Below, piece by piece: positions 18,441 through 28,800 of a stretch of 35,246 nucleotides of DNA; position 1 is the first letter of the stretch; every line of letters begins with the position of its first letter. Made by a program: the position numbers and the translations under genes. The DNA comes from Campylobacterales bacterium. GTDB taxonomy: Bacteria > Campylobacterota > Campylobacteria > Campylobacterales > JAABSR01. Location of the stretch: contig JAABSR010000004.1 in NCBI GenBank assembly GCA_011390245.1, forward strand, positions 1 to 35,246, written 5' to 3'. The notes under the pieces were generated by a model, which was not told the DNA's origin, searched no databases, and saw only the letters and a list, made by a program, of their open reading frames with translations.

Positions 18441-19188
18441 ATACTCTTTTTGCCTTTTGTGTCACAATCTCTATATTTTCTATATCAAAACCATACTCAC
18501 ATTTTGTCAAAATAGCACAACTTAGAGAGTTTCCATATACACAACCTGTGTCAATACCTAGTGCAAATTTATCTCTTTTTGGTTTTGAGAAAACCTGATG
18601 ACCATATATGATAAAACCCTCTCTCCCATCATATACCTCACTCCAAAAGTTGCTACCTCCACTCTCTACATATCTGCCACTCTCATCTACTGACCTCATG
18701 TGCATCACTTTAGATAAGTGCTTTTTATCATCGCTTTCTAGATTTGTGTCAATATCTACACCTCCATGAAGAAGTGTGATATTTGAGATTTTTTTATATA
18801 TTGGCATATTTAGGAGATACTCTATATTTTTACTATCTAGAGAGTTGATTAGCTCTTTTTGATTTGAATTTAGAGATATAGGGTTTGCCTCATTTTTATG
18901 CTTTAACTCTTTTTCATGCTCAAGATATCTCACTATCTTATCTTCATGATTCCCCATTATTGTTATAATATTTTGTGATCTTAAAAACTTCAAAACCTCT
19001 TTTGAGTGTAAGCCCTTGCTTATAGTATCGCCCAAAGCTATCTCTATATCTTTTTTTTGATTTGGCTCTATTTTATCACGAAGTTTTATAAGCTCATCTA
19101 GGCAACCATGTATATCTCCATAAGCTATTAGCCTCTCTTTTTGTCCTCTATCCCATAGGGTAGAGAATCTCTTGAGCAATGAAATCAC
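18424..19188 (-). CDS. Serine/threonine protein phosphatase-like calcineurin-fold metallophosphatase
   Basis: LIAYGDIHGCLDEL, LGDTISKG, IMGNHEDKIVRYL, HGGV, IYGHQVF: PPP-family motifs. Confidence 0.88.
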   Translation of the reverse strand: MISLLKRFSTLWDRGQKERLIAYGDIHGCLDELIKLRDKIEPNQKKDIEIALGDTISKGLHSKEVLKFLRSQNIITIMGNHEDKIVRYLEHEKELKHKNEANPISLNSNQKELINSLDSKNIEYLLNMPIYKKISNITLLHGGVDIDTNLESDDKKHLSKVMHMRSVDESGRYVESGGSNFWSEVYDGREGFIIYGHQVFSKPKRDKFALGIDTGCVYGNSLSCAILTKCEYGFDIENIEIVTQKAKRVYAKKG

Positions 19189-20170
19189 ACCTCTCCAATA
19201 TAGAGCTTTCTAGCTTAATATCAAATGAGCCTAATATCTCATCAAGCTGCTTTGTGTTTCTAGCTCCAATAATAGTTGAAGCTACAAAATCAAAGTGCAT
19301 ACTCCATGCCACTGCTAGCTGCACAGGGGTTATCCCTATCTCTTTTGCTAACTCCATATATTTTGCACTCAGGGCTAAAGTCTTATCATTTACAAATCTT
19401 TTTGCCATGCTATTTTGTCTATCACTAAGTGATATATATTTTGTAAATCTTGCTTCAGGAGGTAAGAAACCACCTTGATATTTACCACTTAAAACTCCCC
19501 CAGCTATTGGAGAGTATGGGAGAAGTGAGATATTCTCTTTTTGGCAAACTTCAGATATAGAATCTAAAAATCTTCTATTTAAAAGAGAGAAGTTGTTTTG
19601 TATAGATTCAAATCTTTTTAGATTTTTAAATCTAGATATCTCATTAGCCTTGCTTAGTCCATAAGCAGTATCATTTGAGGTGCCAATATATCTTATTTTG
19701 CCCTCTTTGATTAGCTCATCCATAACCTCTAGGCTCTCTTCAAGTGGAGTTATAGGATCTGGCCAATGTACTTGATATAAATCTATGTAGTCAGTTTTTA
19801 GTCTCTTTAGCGAATCCTCCAATGCTTTTTTTATGTGAAATCTATCAATTGCAGTAAGACCATGTCTAATAGGAGGCACAAACCAACCAGAGGCAGCTCC
19901 AGCAACTTTGGAAGCAATAATCAAAGAGCTTCTATCAATGCCTCTCTCCTTCATCCACTCTCCAATAATCTCCTCTGTAATGCCAGCTAGTTTTCTATTT
20001 GGCGGCACTGGATATAGCTCTGCGGTATCAAAGAAGTTTATTCCTCTCTCATACGCCATATCCATCACTTCAAAAGACTCTTCTTTGCTACTCATAAGTC
20101 CAAAAGTCATTGTTCCTAAGCATATAGGAGTAACCCTAAGTCCACTTTTTCCAATATATCTATAATCCAT
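19148..20170 (-). CDS. Aldo/keto reductase family oxidoreductase
   Basis: MDYRYIGKSGLRVTPICLGTMTFG, FFDTAELYP, YIDLYQVHWPDPITPLEESLEVMDELIKEGKIRYIGTSN. Likely start at 20170 (MDYRYIG); the ORF is open to 20209. Confidence 0.93.
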   Translation of the reverse strand: MDYRYIGKSGLRVTPICLGTMTFGLMSSKEESFEVMDMAYERGINFFDTAELYPVPPNRKLAGITEEIIGEWMKERGIDRSSLIIASKVAGAASGWFVPPIRHGLTAIDRFHIKKALEDSLKRLKTDYIDLYQVHWPDPITPLEESLEVMDELIKEGKIRYIGTSNDTAYGLSKANEISRFKNLKRFESIQNNFSLLNRRFLDSISEVCQKENISLLPYSPIAGGVLSGKYQGGFLPPEARFTKYISLSDRQNSMAKRFVNDKTLALSAKYMELAKEIGITPVQLAVAWSMHFDFVASTIIGARNTKQLDEILGSFDIKLESSILERCDFIAQEILYPMG

Positions 20171-21011
20171 CTTCTCTCCTTTTCTTAATATTTTCACCGA
20201 CACTATCAAGAGGGATAGAGGTTATGTTTAAATCACTGCTATCTTTTGCTATGCCTTCTTTTATAACCCAAAAATATTTGGGATGCAAAATATCAGCATA
20301 AGGTGTTATAGTTGCAATTTTATAGCCTTGACTCTTTTTTATCTCTTTTACTACCCCTACTTCAATACCCTCAAAAAATATATCATCTAAGCCACTAGTT
20401 TTCACAATATCTCCTGGATTTACACTCATCCATGAAGGTATGAAATCTACCAAAACCTCCTCATCGCTACTGTTGCTTCTAACAATACCAGGTGCTCTAT
20501 CATCTCCCACATACACGCTATAGCTACACTTTTCAGCACCATTTAAAAGACCAAGAGATCTACCATTTGAGTTTACTACTACGCCTGCTGCATATCCATC
20601 TTGAATTAGTCCATATATTTTATCGCTATTCTCTCTTTTAAAATCAACCCAAACCCTATGAAAATCTCCAAGCTGGACATACGATATAACTCTTGAGAGC
20701 TGGATATCAATCTCGTTTTGAGTTTGGTTTTTTGCTGCATAAAGAAGAGACTCTAGTTCACTTTTGCTGTTTTGGTATTTTATATCTAGATTTTCATATC
20801 TAAGAAGCTTCTGCTTTAGCTCTTCAATTCTGCTCTTTTGATCAAAATGCGAATCTATAGAATCTGAGATAAAGTCAATAGAGTGAATGTAAGCCTTTTT
20901 TATGCTATCAGTAATAAAGAGGAAAGAGCTTTGAATATCTTCACTTAAGCGCAAAGAGCCTATAAAAACGGCAATAAGTATAATAACCGTAACTATTGAG
21001 CTCTTTACCAT
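20160..21011 (-). CDS. mreC: Rod shape-determining protein MreC
   Basis: N-terminal TM, coiled coil, then GLIQDGYAAGVVVNSNGRSLGLLNGAEKCSYSVYVGDDRAPGIVRS...VNPGDIVKTSGLDDIFFEGIEVGVVKEI (MreC beta-barrel pattern). Confidence 0.85.
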   Translation of the reverse strand: MVKSSIVTVIILIAVFIGSLRLSEDIQSSFLFITDSIKKAYIHSIDFISDSIDSHFDQKSRIEELKQKLLRYENLDIKYQNSKSELESLLYAAKNQTQNEIDIQLSRVISYVQLGDFHRVWVDFKRENSDKIYGLIQDGYAAGVVVNSNGRSLGLLNGAEKCSYSVYVGDDRAPGIVRSNSSDEEVLVDFIPSWMSVNPGDIVKTSGLDDIFFEGIEVGVVKEIKKSQGYKIATITPYADILHPKYFWVIKEGIAKDSSDLNITSIPLDSVGENIKKRREDGL

Positions 21012-21021
21012 GGTACTCTAT

Positions 21022-22035
21022 CTAAACAAAAAGTTCTACAGGATAGTGTTTACCACTCTCTTTTAGGCTAAGGTAGGCTTTAAATTTTTGCATCTCATCA
21101 TTTGAGGTATTGATTAGCCTCTCATTTGCTCTATCAATCATCTCTAAATCAAAAAGCACATAGATATAAGCATCTTCTGCATGCTCATAGTTGTCGCTAA
21201 AATACTCAAATAGTTTAACCCAATCATCAGGCAAGTAGTACATTTTTGAAATTTTTGCAAGTTCGATTAGATCATCTTTTTGAAATTTTGCATTTTTGAT
21301 CAATCCTAGTAACTCCTCATTGCTAAAGCTTACATCTAGTTTCTTCTCAAACATAAGCTTTAAGATATCAAATATTCTCTTTTTATCTTTTGAAATGATA
21401 TCTATATATTTTTTTATCTCTTTTGAGTGGTTGTTATCTATAATATTCTCAAATGCAATTAGCTTTAAATCTTCATCCTCTTCTTGATTTTTTAATATTT
21501 CAAAAGCATACTTAGTATCACTTTTTAGTCTATTTAGTCTATTTTTTTTCAAAATATCACTCTTTTTAGGTAGGTGATATTTTTTTAGATCAATGTACTC
21601 ACCGCTATAGACTTTTGATATATCCTCAAAAAGCTCATCCATCTCCTCATTGCCGCTTCTTTGTGATGAGACATCAGGGTACATTTTTGCTCTTCTTAGG
21701 ATAAAGTACAACTCTTGATACTCTTTTGTTTTTATATCTGTATCTATCTCATCATCAACAACTCTTCTTTTTATAAACTCCACTAGATTCTTGTGATCTT
21801 TTTGATATCTTCTTTTATGGAAGTAATCTTTCACTTTTGCAAACATTAAATGTATTGAGGTGAGCAAAAACATAACAATAAGAGGAAATACAACCCAAAG
21901 TGCTACAGTCTGTGATACATTCATATCCAGAAATGGTATAGTAAGGCTAAACTCACCACCAATGTTTACATAGGTATAAACCCCAACTATGGCAATCAAA
22001 ACTGCAGAGTAGATCATAAATCTCTTAAATTGCAT
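21022..22035 (-). CDS. Uncharacterised membrane protein: two N-terminal TMs (LapA/DUF1049-like) plus long helical cytoplasmic domain
   Basis: MIYSAVLIAIVGVYTYVNIGGEFSLTIPFLDMNVSQTVALWVVFPLIVMFLLTSIHL followed by about 270 charged, helix-rich residues. Confidence 0.6.
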   Translation of the reverse strand: MQFKRFMIYSAVLIAIVGVYTYVNIGGEFSLTIPFLDMNVSQTVALWVVFPLIVMFLLTSIHLMFAKVKDYFHKRRYQKDHKNLVEFIKRRVVDDEIDTDIKTKEYQELYFILRRAKMYPDVSSQRSGNEEMDELFEDISKVYSGEYIDLKKYHLPKKSDILKKNRLNRLKSDTKYAFEILKNQEEDEDLKLIAFENIIDNNHSKEIKKYIDIISKDKKRIFDILKLMFEKKLDVSFSNEELLGLIKNAKFQKDDLIELAKISKMYYLPDDWVKLFEYFSDNYEHAEDAYIYVLFDLEMIDRANERLINTSNDEMQKFKAYLSLKESGKHYPVELFV

Positions 22036-22036
22036 A

Positions 22037-22396
22037 CTAACCCTTTTTTTGCTGTTTTTCTATTATTTCTCTACAGACTATACAATATTTTGCATGTGGT
22101 TTTACTTTTAATCTCTGCATACCTATTAGCTCTTCGCACATTTCACATGTACCATAAGTGCCATCTTTTATCTTGCTAAGTGCATAATCAATCTCTTCTA
22201 GCTCTTTTTTTTGCTGTTTTGTAATTGATACATCTATAAGGCTATCTGCACTCACCAAAGCATAATCTCCCTCATCTCTTATCTCATATGAGTTGATCTC
22301 ATCATAATCTTTTGCCGAACTCTCAATATTTTTCTTTATCTGTAAAACCCTAGTTTTTAGTATCTCTGAAAAATATTTTAGATCACTCTCTCTCAT
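22037..22396 (-). CDS. DksA/TraR-family C4 zinc-finger protein
   Basis: ALSKIKDGTYGTCEMCEELIGMQRLKVKPHAKYCIVCREIIE. Confidence 0.92.
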   Translation of the reverse strand: MRESDLKYFSEILKTRVLQIKKNIESSAKDYDEINSYEIRDEGDYALVSADSLIDVSITKQQKKELEEIDYALSKIKDGTYGTCEMCEELIGMQRLKVKPHAKYCIVCREIIEKQQKKG

Positions 22397-22411
22397 AAAA
22401 ACTCCAATAAT

Positions 22412-22876
22412 TTATTTGTGATATGGGTGGTTATTGATAATAGAAAAGGCTCTATAAATCTGCTCATATAAAACTACTTTAGCTATCTTATGTCCCATAG
22501 TCAATCTACTAAGCGAGATAGAGATATCACAAGACTTTACAAAATCTCTATCAAAACCGTAAGCACCTCCGATTAGAAAAGTCACTCTACTTCTATCCAA
22601 GAAAAGTCTGCTAAACTCAAAAGAGTCTATGTCCTTTGATTCTGGATGAAGGGCTACGCTAAAGCACTCATCTCTGTATTTGCTAAGTGCTTTAGAATAC
22701 TCCTCTTGTGAGGTTTTTGGACTATCTTTTTGAGCTTTTGTTATCTCTTTATTTATCACATTTACATCCTCAAGCTCTACACCAAAAGATTTTAGAAGTT
22801 TTTGGTGGTGTTTGAAAATCTGGTTATACTCTCCATCCTCCTTTTTACCAATAAAAACCACTCTTATTTTAGACAA
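22412..22876 (-). CDS. rlmH: 23S rRNA pseudouridine1915 N3-methyltransferase RlmH
   Basis: VTFLIGGAYGFDRDF, ISLSRLTMGHKIAKVVLYEQIYRAFSIINNHPYHK (RlmH C-terminal signature). Confidence 0.95.
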   Translation of the reverse strand: MSKIRVVFIGKKEDGEYNQIFKHHQKLLKSFGVELEDVNVINKEITKAQKDSPKTSQEEYSKALSKYRDECFSVALHPESKDIDSFEFSRLFLDRSRVTFLIGGAYGFDRDFVKSCDISISLSRLTMGHKIAKVVLYEQIYRAFSIINNHPYHK

Positions 22877-23760
22877 AATTGTGAATCTTTTTCCTGATTT
22901 TTTATTAGTTTTTGGTTACTTTTAGTCATAAAAAAAGAGAGAAGATTAGATATAGTTGATCTCATCTCCTCTCTAGTGACTATCATATCAATAAGTCCAT
23001 GCTCTAGTAAAAATTCAGCACTTTGAAACCCTTCTGGCAAATCCGCACCAATTGTCTGCTTTATCACCCTAGAGCCAGCAAAACCAATCATCGCACCAGG
23101 TTCAGCAATAATAATATCACCCAAAAAGGCAAAAGATGCACTAACACCGCCCATTGTTGGGTCAGTAAGTACTGAGATATAGGGAAGTTTTGCATCTTGA
23201 AGTTTTGTAAGAGCAGCTGAGGTTTTTGCCATCTGCATAAGTGAAAATGTAGATTCTTGCATTCTAGCACCACCACTTGCACTCACAATAACCAATCCGC
23301 ATCTATTTTCGCAAGCTCTATTGATAGCTCTTACTATTTTTTCACCCTCTACAGAGCCTAAACTTCCACCCATAAATCTAAAATCAAAAAAAATAATTTC
23401 AGCCTTAACACCAAGTATAGTGCAAGTTCCACTGTAAATAGATGTGCTTCTACCACATCTATTTTTACCCTCTTCTATCCTCTTTCTATAGCTCTTTTTA
23501 TCTACAAATTTCAATGGGTCTGTAGGTTCAAGTTTTGAATCATGCTCTCTAAAGCTTCCCTCATCACACAATAATCTCACTCTATCTTCTAGTCCTAACT
23601 TCATGTGATAATTGCATTTTGGGCATACATTAAAATGCACTACTACCTCTTTGTAAAACATGAGTGCTTGACAACTTGGGCATTTTATCCAGTGAGCTGG
23701 AGCATCGTTTTTGCTAGGTTGTGATCTTCGGACTTTTGCAAATAGGTCAGTGAATCCCAT
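22864..23760 (-). CDS. accD: Acetyl-CoA carboxylase carboxyltransferase subunit beta
   Basis: WIKCPSCQALMFYKEVVVHFNVCPKCNYHM zinc ribbon; SASGGARMQESTFSLMQMAKTSAAL; DPTMGGVSASFAFLGDIIIAEPGAMIGFAGSRVI. Confidence 0.97.
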   Translation of the reverse strand: MGFTDLFAKVRRSQPSKNDAPAHWIKCPSCQALMFYKEVVVHFNVCPKCNYHMKLGLEDRVRLLCDEGSFREHDSKLEPTDPLKFVDKKSYRKRIEEGKNRCGRSTSIYSGTCTILGVKAEIIFFDFRFMGGSLGSVEGEKIVRAINRACENRCGLVIVSASGGARMQESTFSLMQMAKTSAALTKLQDAKLPYISVLTDPTMGGVSASFAFLGDIIIAEPGAMIGFAGSRVIKQTIGADLPEGFQSAEFLLEHGLIDMIVTREEMRSTISNLLSFFMTKSNQKLIKNQEKDSQFCLK

Positions 23761-24478
23761 GTTTACCCCTTATCATATTTTTTATGTACTCAAAGCTCTC
23801 TTTGGTTTTACTTACAAGGATATATCTCTCATTTATCTCTCTATAAAAATCTTCACACATAAAAAGACCAGCTTTTACATCATAGTCTCTAGCCTCTCCG
23901 CTAAAGAGTAAAAAATCTACCTCATGTGCATAAGCCAAAGAGAGAGCAAGAGCACCAGGACTTCTAAATTTTACCCTATTTATTGCAAGTTCCATAGCTA
24001 TCTCACAATTTGCATAGGCTTTTTCAAAAAGTCCAATTTTTGAGTAGCTATTTAGCTCCACAGCACTATAGCTATCACACCCTAGTTTGCCTTTTCTAAA
24101 ACCTTGCTTATCTTTTATAAAAACATCACCATTTGCAAAATTGCAAACAATACCCACAAGAGGCTTCTCATCACTATCGCACAAAGCAACAGAAGCACCA
24201 TAATATGGAAAATTTGATAGAAAATTTGCACTACCATCAATAGGGTCAATATAGATAATATTCTCCCCCTTGCCAACAATACCACACTCTTCAGATCTTA
24301 TCTCTCCAAAATCTATGAGATTTTCAATAAAAATAGACTCAGCAAAAAGATCTACACCTGTTGATATATCTCCACCTGCTCCTATCTCTTTTTTCTCATA
24401 TAGCTCATCTTCTCTTTTTTTGCTTAAAACTTCATAGATACTATTTAGAGCTTTTAGAGTAGAGCGTACAAAATCCAA
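23747..24478 (-). CDS. Inositol monophosphatase (SuhB/CysQ-like) family protein
   Basis: FGEIRSEECGIVGKGENIIYIDPIDGSANFLSNFPYYGASVAL; C-terminal RDYDVKAGLFMCED. Confidence 0.88.
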   Translation of the reverse strand: MDFVRSTLKALNSIYEVLSKKREDELYEKKEIGAGGDISTGVDLFAESIFIENLIDFGEIRSEECGIVGKGENIIYIDPIDGSANFLSNFPYYGASVALCDSDEKPLVGIVCNFANGDVFIKDKQGFRKGKLGCDSYSAVELNSYSKIGLFEKAYANCEIAMELAINRVKFRSPGALALSLAYAHEVDFLLFSGEARDYDVKAGLFMCEDFYREINERYILVSKTKESFEYIKNMIRGKHGIH

Positions 24479-24480
24479 AA

Positions 24481-25860
24481 TTATGCCAATCTCTCAATAA
24501 TCTTTTTTGCGGCTTCTCTACCATCTAGAGCTGCGGTTACAACAAGATCTGCACCTCTAAAGCAATCGCCTCCAGCAAATACATTCAAACAACTACTTTC
24601 ATAATTTTCATCCAATATTGCCCTCCCTTTTTTGTCCACTTTGATACCAGCCTCCTCGAAAAAGCTTGGATGTTCAAGTGAAAAACCAAGAGAGAATATG
24701 ACAATATCAGCATCCACTAAGTGCTCTGTATTTGGGACTACCTCGCATGCTTCTCTGCCGCTCTCATCTCTCTCTCCAAGTGTTGTATTTTCACACTCTA
24801 CGCCTATTACAACCCCTTCTTCATCTACACTTACTGCCTTAGGTGATACTTGAAAAACAAACTCTACGCCCTCTTCTTTGGCGTTTCTAACCTCTTTTTT
24901 GCTTCCTGGCATATTCTCTTCATCTCTTCTATATAAAATCTTAACAGACTTTGCACCCTCTCTAATAGAAGTTCTAACACAATCCATAGCTGTATCTCCA
25001 CCACCTATAACAACTACTCTTTTATCTTTTACATCTATGTTTTGCTTATTTTCTAGACCAAATATCTTTCTTTGAATATTTACCAAAAACTCCATAGCAG
25101 CGTAGCAGCCATTAGCTTTTTCATTTAAAATCCCAGCACTATTTTGTTTTGTTGCACCAATTCCTAGATATATTGCATCAAACTCTTTTTGCAATTTTTT
25201 AAACTCTATATCTTTTCCTATCTCTTTGTTTAGATGCAACTTCATGCCAGCTTTTGTCAAAGAATCTACCCTTCTTTCCACCACGCTTTTTTCTAGCTTA
25301 AATCCAGGAATCCCATAAGTTAACAATCCTCCAGCTCTATCGCTCCTCTCAAACATCTCCACTCTAATGCCAGCTCTTAGTAGAAATGTAGCAACGGAAA
25401 GCCCAGATGGCCCAGAGCCTATAACGGCTACCTTTTTATTTGATAGTTTACTTGGAAATTTTGGAGAGAACTCTTCCTCAAAACCCCTCTCAGATATATA
25501 AACCTCTATAGCTCCTATAGTTATCGCCCCATATCCATCATTTAGAGTACAGTCCCCCTCACACAATCTATCCTGAGGACAGACCCTTCCCATAATCTCA
25601 GGAAATGGCGAGCTCTCATTAGAGATATTAAATGCAAGCTCCAAATCCTTTTCGCTAATCTTTTTTAGCCATTGGGGGATATAGTTTCCTAGAGGGCACT
25701 TATTTAAACAGTATGGATCACCACACTGTACACATCTGTTTGCCTGAGGTGAAGCCTCTTCTGTGGTATATTTTGTATATATCTCACTAAAATCTTTTAT
25801 CCTCTCTACCACGCCCCTTTTTCTAGGGTCGATTCTCTTTAAGTTAAAAAATCCTTGCAT
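24481..25860 (-). CDS. gltD: Glutamate synthase small (beta) subunit
   Basis: RCVQCGDPYCLNKCPLGNYIPQWLKK; VAVIGSGPSGLSVATFLLRAGI; RVVVIGGGDTAMDCVRTSIREGA; downstream of gltB. Confidence 0.95.
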   Translation of the reverse strand: MQGFFNLKRIDPRKRGVVERIKDFSEIYTKYTTEEASPQANRCVQCGDPYCLNKCPLGNYIPQWLKKISEKDLELAFNISNESSPFPEIMGRVCPQDRLCEGDCTLNDGYGAITIGAIEVYISERGFEEEFSPKFPSKLSNKKVAVIGSGPSGLSVATFLLRAGIRVEMFERSDRAGGLLTYGIPGFKLEKSVVERRVDSLTKAGMKLHLNKEIGKDIEFKKLQKEFDAIYLGIGATKQNSAGILNEKANGCYAAMEFLVNIQRKIFGLENKQNIDVKDKRVVVIGGGDTAMDCVRTSIREGAKSVKILYRRDEENMPGSKKEVRNAKEEGVEFVFQVSPKAVSVDEEGVVIGVECENTTLGERDESGREACEVVPNTEHLVDADIVIFSLGFSLEHPSFFEEAGIKVDKKGRAILDENYESSCLNVFAGGDCFRGADLVVTAALDGREAAKKIIERLA

Positions 25861-25863
25861 ATT

Positions 25864-28800
25864 CTAATCTCCATCCTCAGGATTTAGAGGCACCCTGCTC
25901 ATATTTTTTGGCAACACCATCCAAAAGTTTCTTACCTCATCTCTAAAGCTCTCTAGTATGTTTTGAGCCCTTATGCTTCCAGTCTCATTTATGTGTTGTT
26001 TTAGTAGTTTTTTTAGATAGTGTCTTGCCTCATCAGTGTCATCAGTGTCGATTCTTTTCATCTGTATAAGCTCTTGATTTATATTATCTATAAAAGCATG
26101 CCCCTCATCATAAACAAAAGCAACACCACCTGTCATACCAGCTCCAAAATTTATACCAGTTTTTCCAAGTATTATCACAACTCCGCCTGTCATGTACTCA
26201 CAAGCATGATCACCAGTTCCCTCTATTATTGCTAAAGCACCAGAGTTTCTAACACCAAATCTCTCACCCACTTCAGCTGCTACAAAAAGCTTCCCTCCAG
26301 TAGCACCATAAAGACATGTATTTCCAGCACAGCTAATATTTGGTTTTTGATATTTTGGGGTGATGACTATTTTGCCACCATGCATTCCCTTACCAACATA
26401 ATCATTTGCAGCACCTTCTATATATATTGAGATTCCATTATTCAAAAAAGCTCCTAGTGATTGTCCAGCTGTTCCTTTGAGTTTTATAGTAATAGTCTCA
26501 TCTGGCAGTCCATCATTGCCATAAAATTTTGCTATCTCTCCTGAGATTCTAGCACCAAAAGATCTATTGGTATTGCTTATTTTTCTCTCTATGACTGATT
26601 TGTTGACTGGATTTGCTATAGATTCATAAACCTCTTTTAGGATAGCCTTTTCGTACTCATTGGTATCAAAAGGATCGTTTTTCTCTTTTGCTCTCCTATT
26701 TGCCCCCTCGATCTTATACAAAATCCTACTAAAATCAAATCTCTTAACAAACTCATCATCTTTTATAGCAAAAAGTTCATTTCTACCTATGATCTCATCT
26801 AGGCTTTTGTACCCCATGTGAGCAAGATGTGCTCTTACATCTTCAGCTAGAAGTGTGAAAAAATTTATCAGCCTCTCTTTTGTGCCAACATAGTGCTCTC
26901 TTAGTTTGTCCTCTTGTGTTGCAATCCCAACAGTACATCTATTTAGATGACAAACTCTCAATATCTTACATCCAAGCACAGTTAGTATAGAAGTCCCAAA
27001 GCCATAAGATTCTGCACCTAGTAGGGCTGCTTTTATTACATCATTTCCGCTTTTTATTCCACCATCAGTTTGCAAGTCAACAAAATCCCTCAAGTGATTT
27101 ACCTTCAAAGCGTTGTGAGCCTCTGCCAATCCTATCTCCCATGGATTCCCTGCAAACTTTATGGAACTAAGAGGCGCAGCACCTGTTCCTCCATCTCCTC
27201 CTGAGATGATAATCTTATCAGCATAAGCTTTTGCAACACCTGCGGCAATTGTTCCAACACCAATTGTTGAGACAAGCTTTACACAGATTCTTGCATCTGG
27301 ATTTACCTGCTTTAGGTCATAAATTAGTTGAGCTAAATCTTCAATAGAGTAGATATCATGATGAGGTGGTGGAGATATGAGTGTCACACCAGGCACTGTA
27401 TATCTTAGTGAGGCTATTAGTGGCGAAACTTTATGGCCTGGTAGCTGTCCACCCTCTCCAGGTTTTGCACCTTGAGCTACTTTGATTTGAATCTCACTAG
27501 CACTTCTTAGGTATGCAGGAGTTACCCCAAATCTACCAGAAGCCACCTGTTTTATTTTGCTATTTTTAGAGGTTTTTAGTCGTCCCTCATCCTCTCCGCC
27601 TTCACCAGAATTTGACTTACCGCCAATCTCATTCATAACCTCAGCTATCATCTCATGAGCTTCAGGTGATATTGAGCCAAGCGACATCGCAGCAGATTCA
27701 AATCTCTTGAATATTACCTCTTTTGGCTCTACTTCATCTATGCTTATTGGTTCTCTATCAGATTTTATCTCCAAAGCATCTCTTACAAATTTTATGCCTC
27801 TATTGTCTATATACTTCTTGAACTCTTCAAAATCCTCTTTTTTGCCAGATAGGGCAGCTTTATGTATAGCAAAAACTGCATTTGGCTGATAATCGTGGTA
27901 TTCGCTATCTTTGATATATTTGTAGAAACCACCCATATTTAGAGGGTAAATAGATCCCTTTTGAAGTTCATTGTAGGCGTTTTTGTGATAATTATCAACC
28001 CTTTTTTCAATATCTTCATATCCAATACCCTCTAGCACAACATCTGAACCGCTAAAACACTCTTTGACAATCTCTTTTTTTAGACCTATGATGTCAAATA
28101 GTGCAGAGTTTCTATATGAAGCAAGTGTACTAATCCCCATCTTTGACATAATCTTTAAAAGTCCAGAACCCATTGCTTGATTTACATCTTTTAGCATCTC
28201 TTTTGTTTTAAGGTGCGATAGCCCTCTTTTTTTTGTGATGTCATATATAGATGAGTAGAGCATATATGGATATATAGCATTAGCTCCATACCCTATCAAA
28301 ACTGCAGCAGAATGCGAATCATAAACCTCACCAGTGATTGGCACAAAAGAGACAAGATGTCTTATTTTTGACTCTAAAAGTGCCTCATTTAATCTCCCTA
28401 CCACCATCGCCATAGGTATGCTTTTTTTCTCTTTATCTACACCTCTATCATCTAAAATAACAACTCTAACGCCTCTATCTCTGACTGCAACTTTTACACT
28501 CTCTACAAGCTTATCTAAAGAGCTTTTGAGATTTGATTTAAATGTCGTGCTAAATATCTCATTTTTGTAATAGCTCTCATAAAATGGCTTGCTCTCATCT
28601 CCAAAAGCTACCAATACATCAAACTTCTCTTTCATCAAAATCGGAGTTACAGACTTTAGCCTCTTGGAGTGGTTTGGGTCTTCATCTATGATATTGTGTA
28701 TTTCACCAAATCCAGCATTTAGAGACATCACAACTTTTTCTCTATATGGGTCTATAGGTGGATTTGTAACTTGAGCAAATTTCTGCTTGAAAAAATCACT

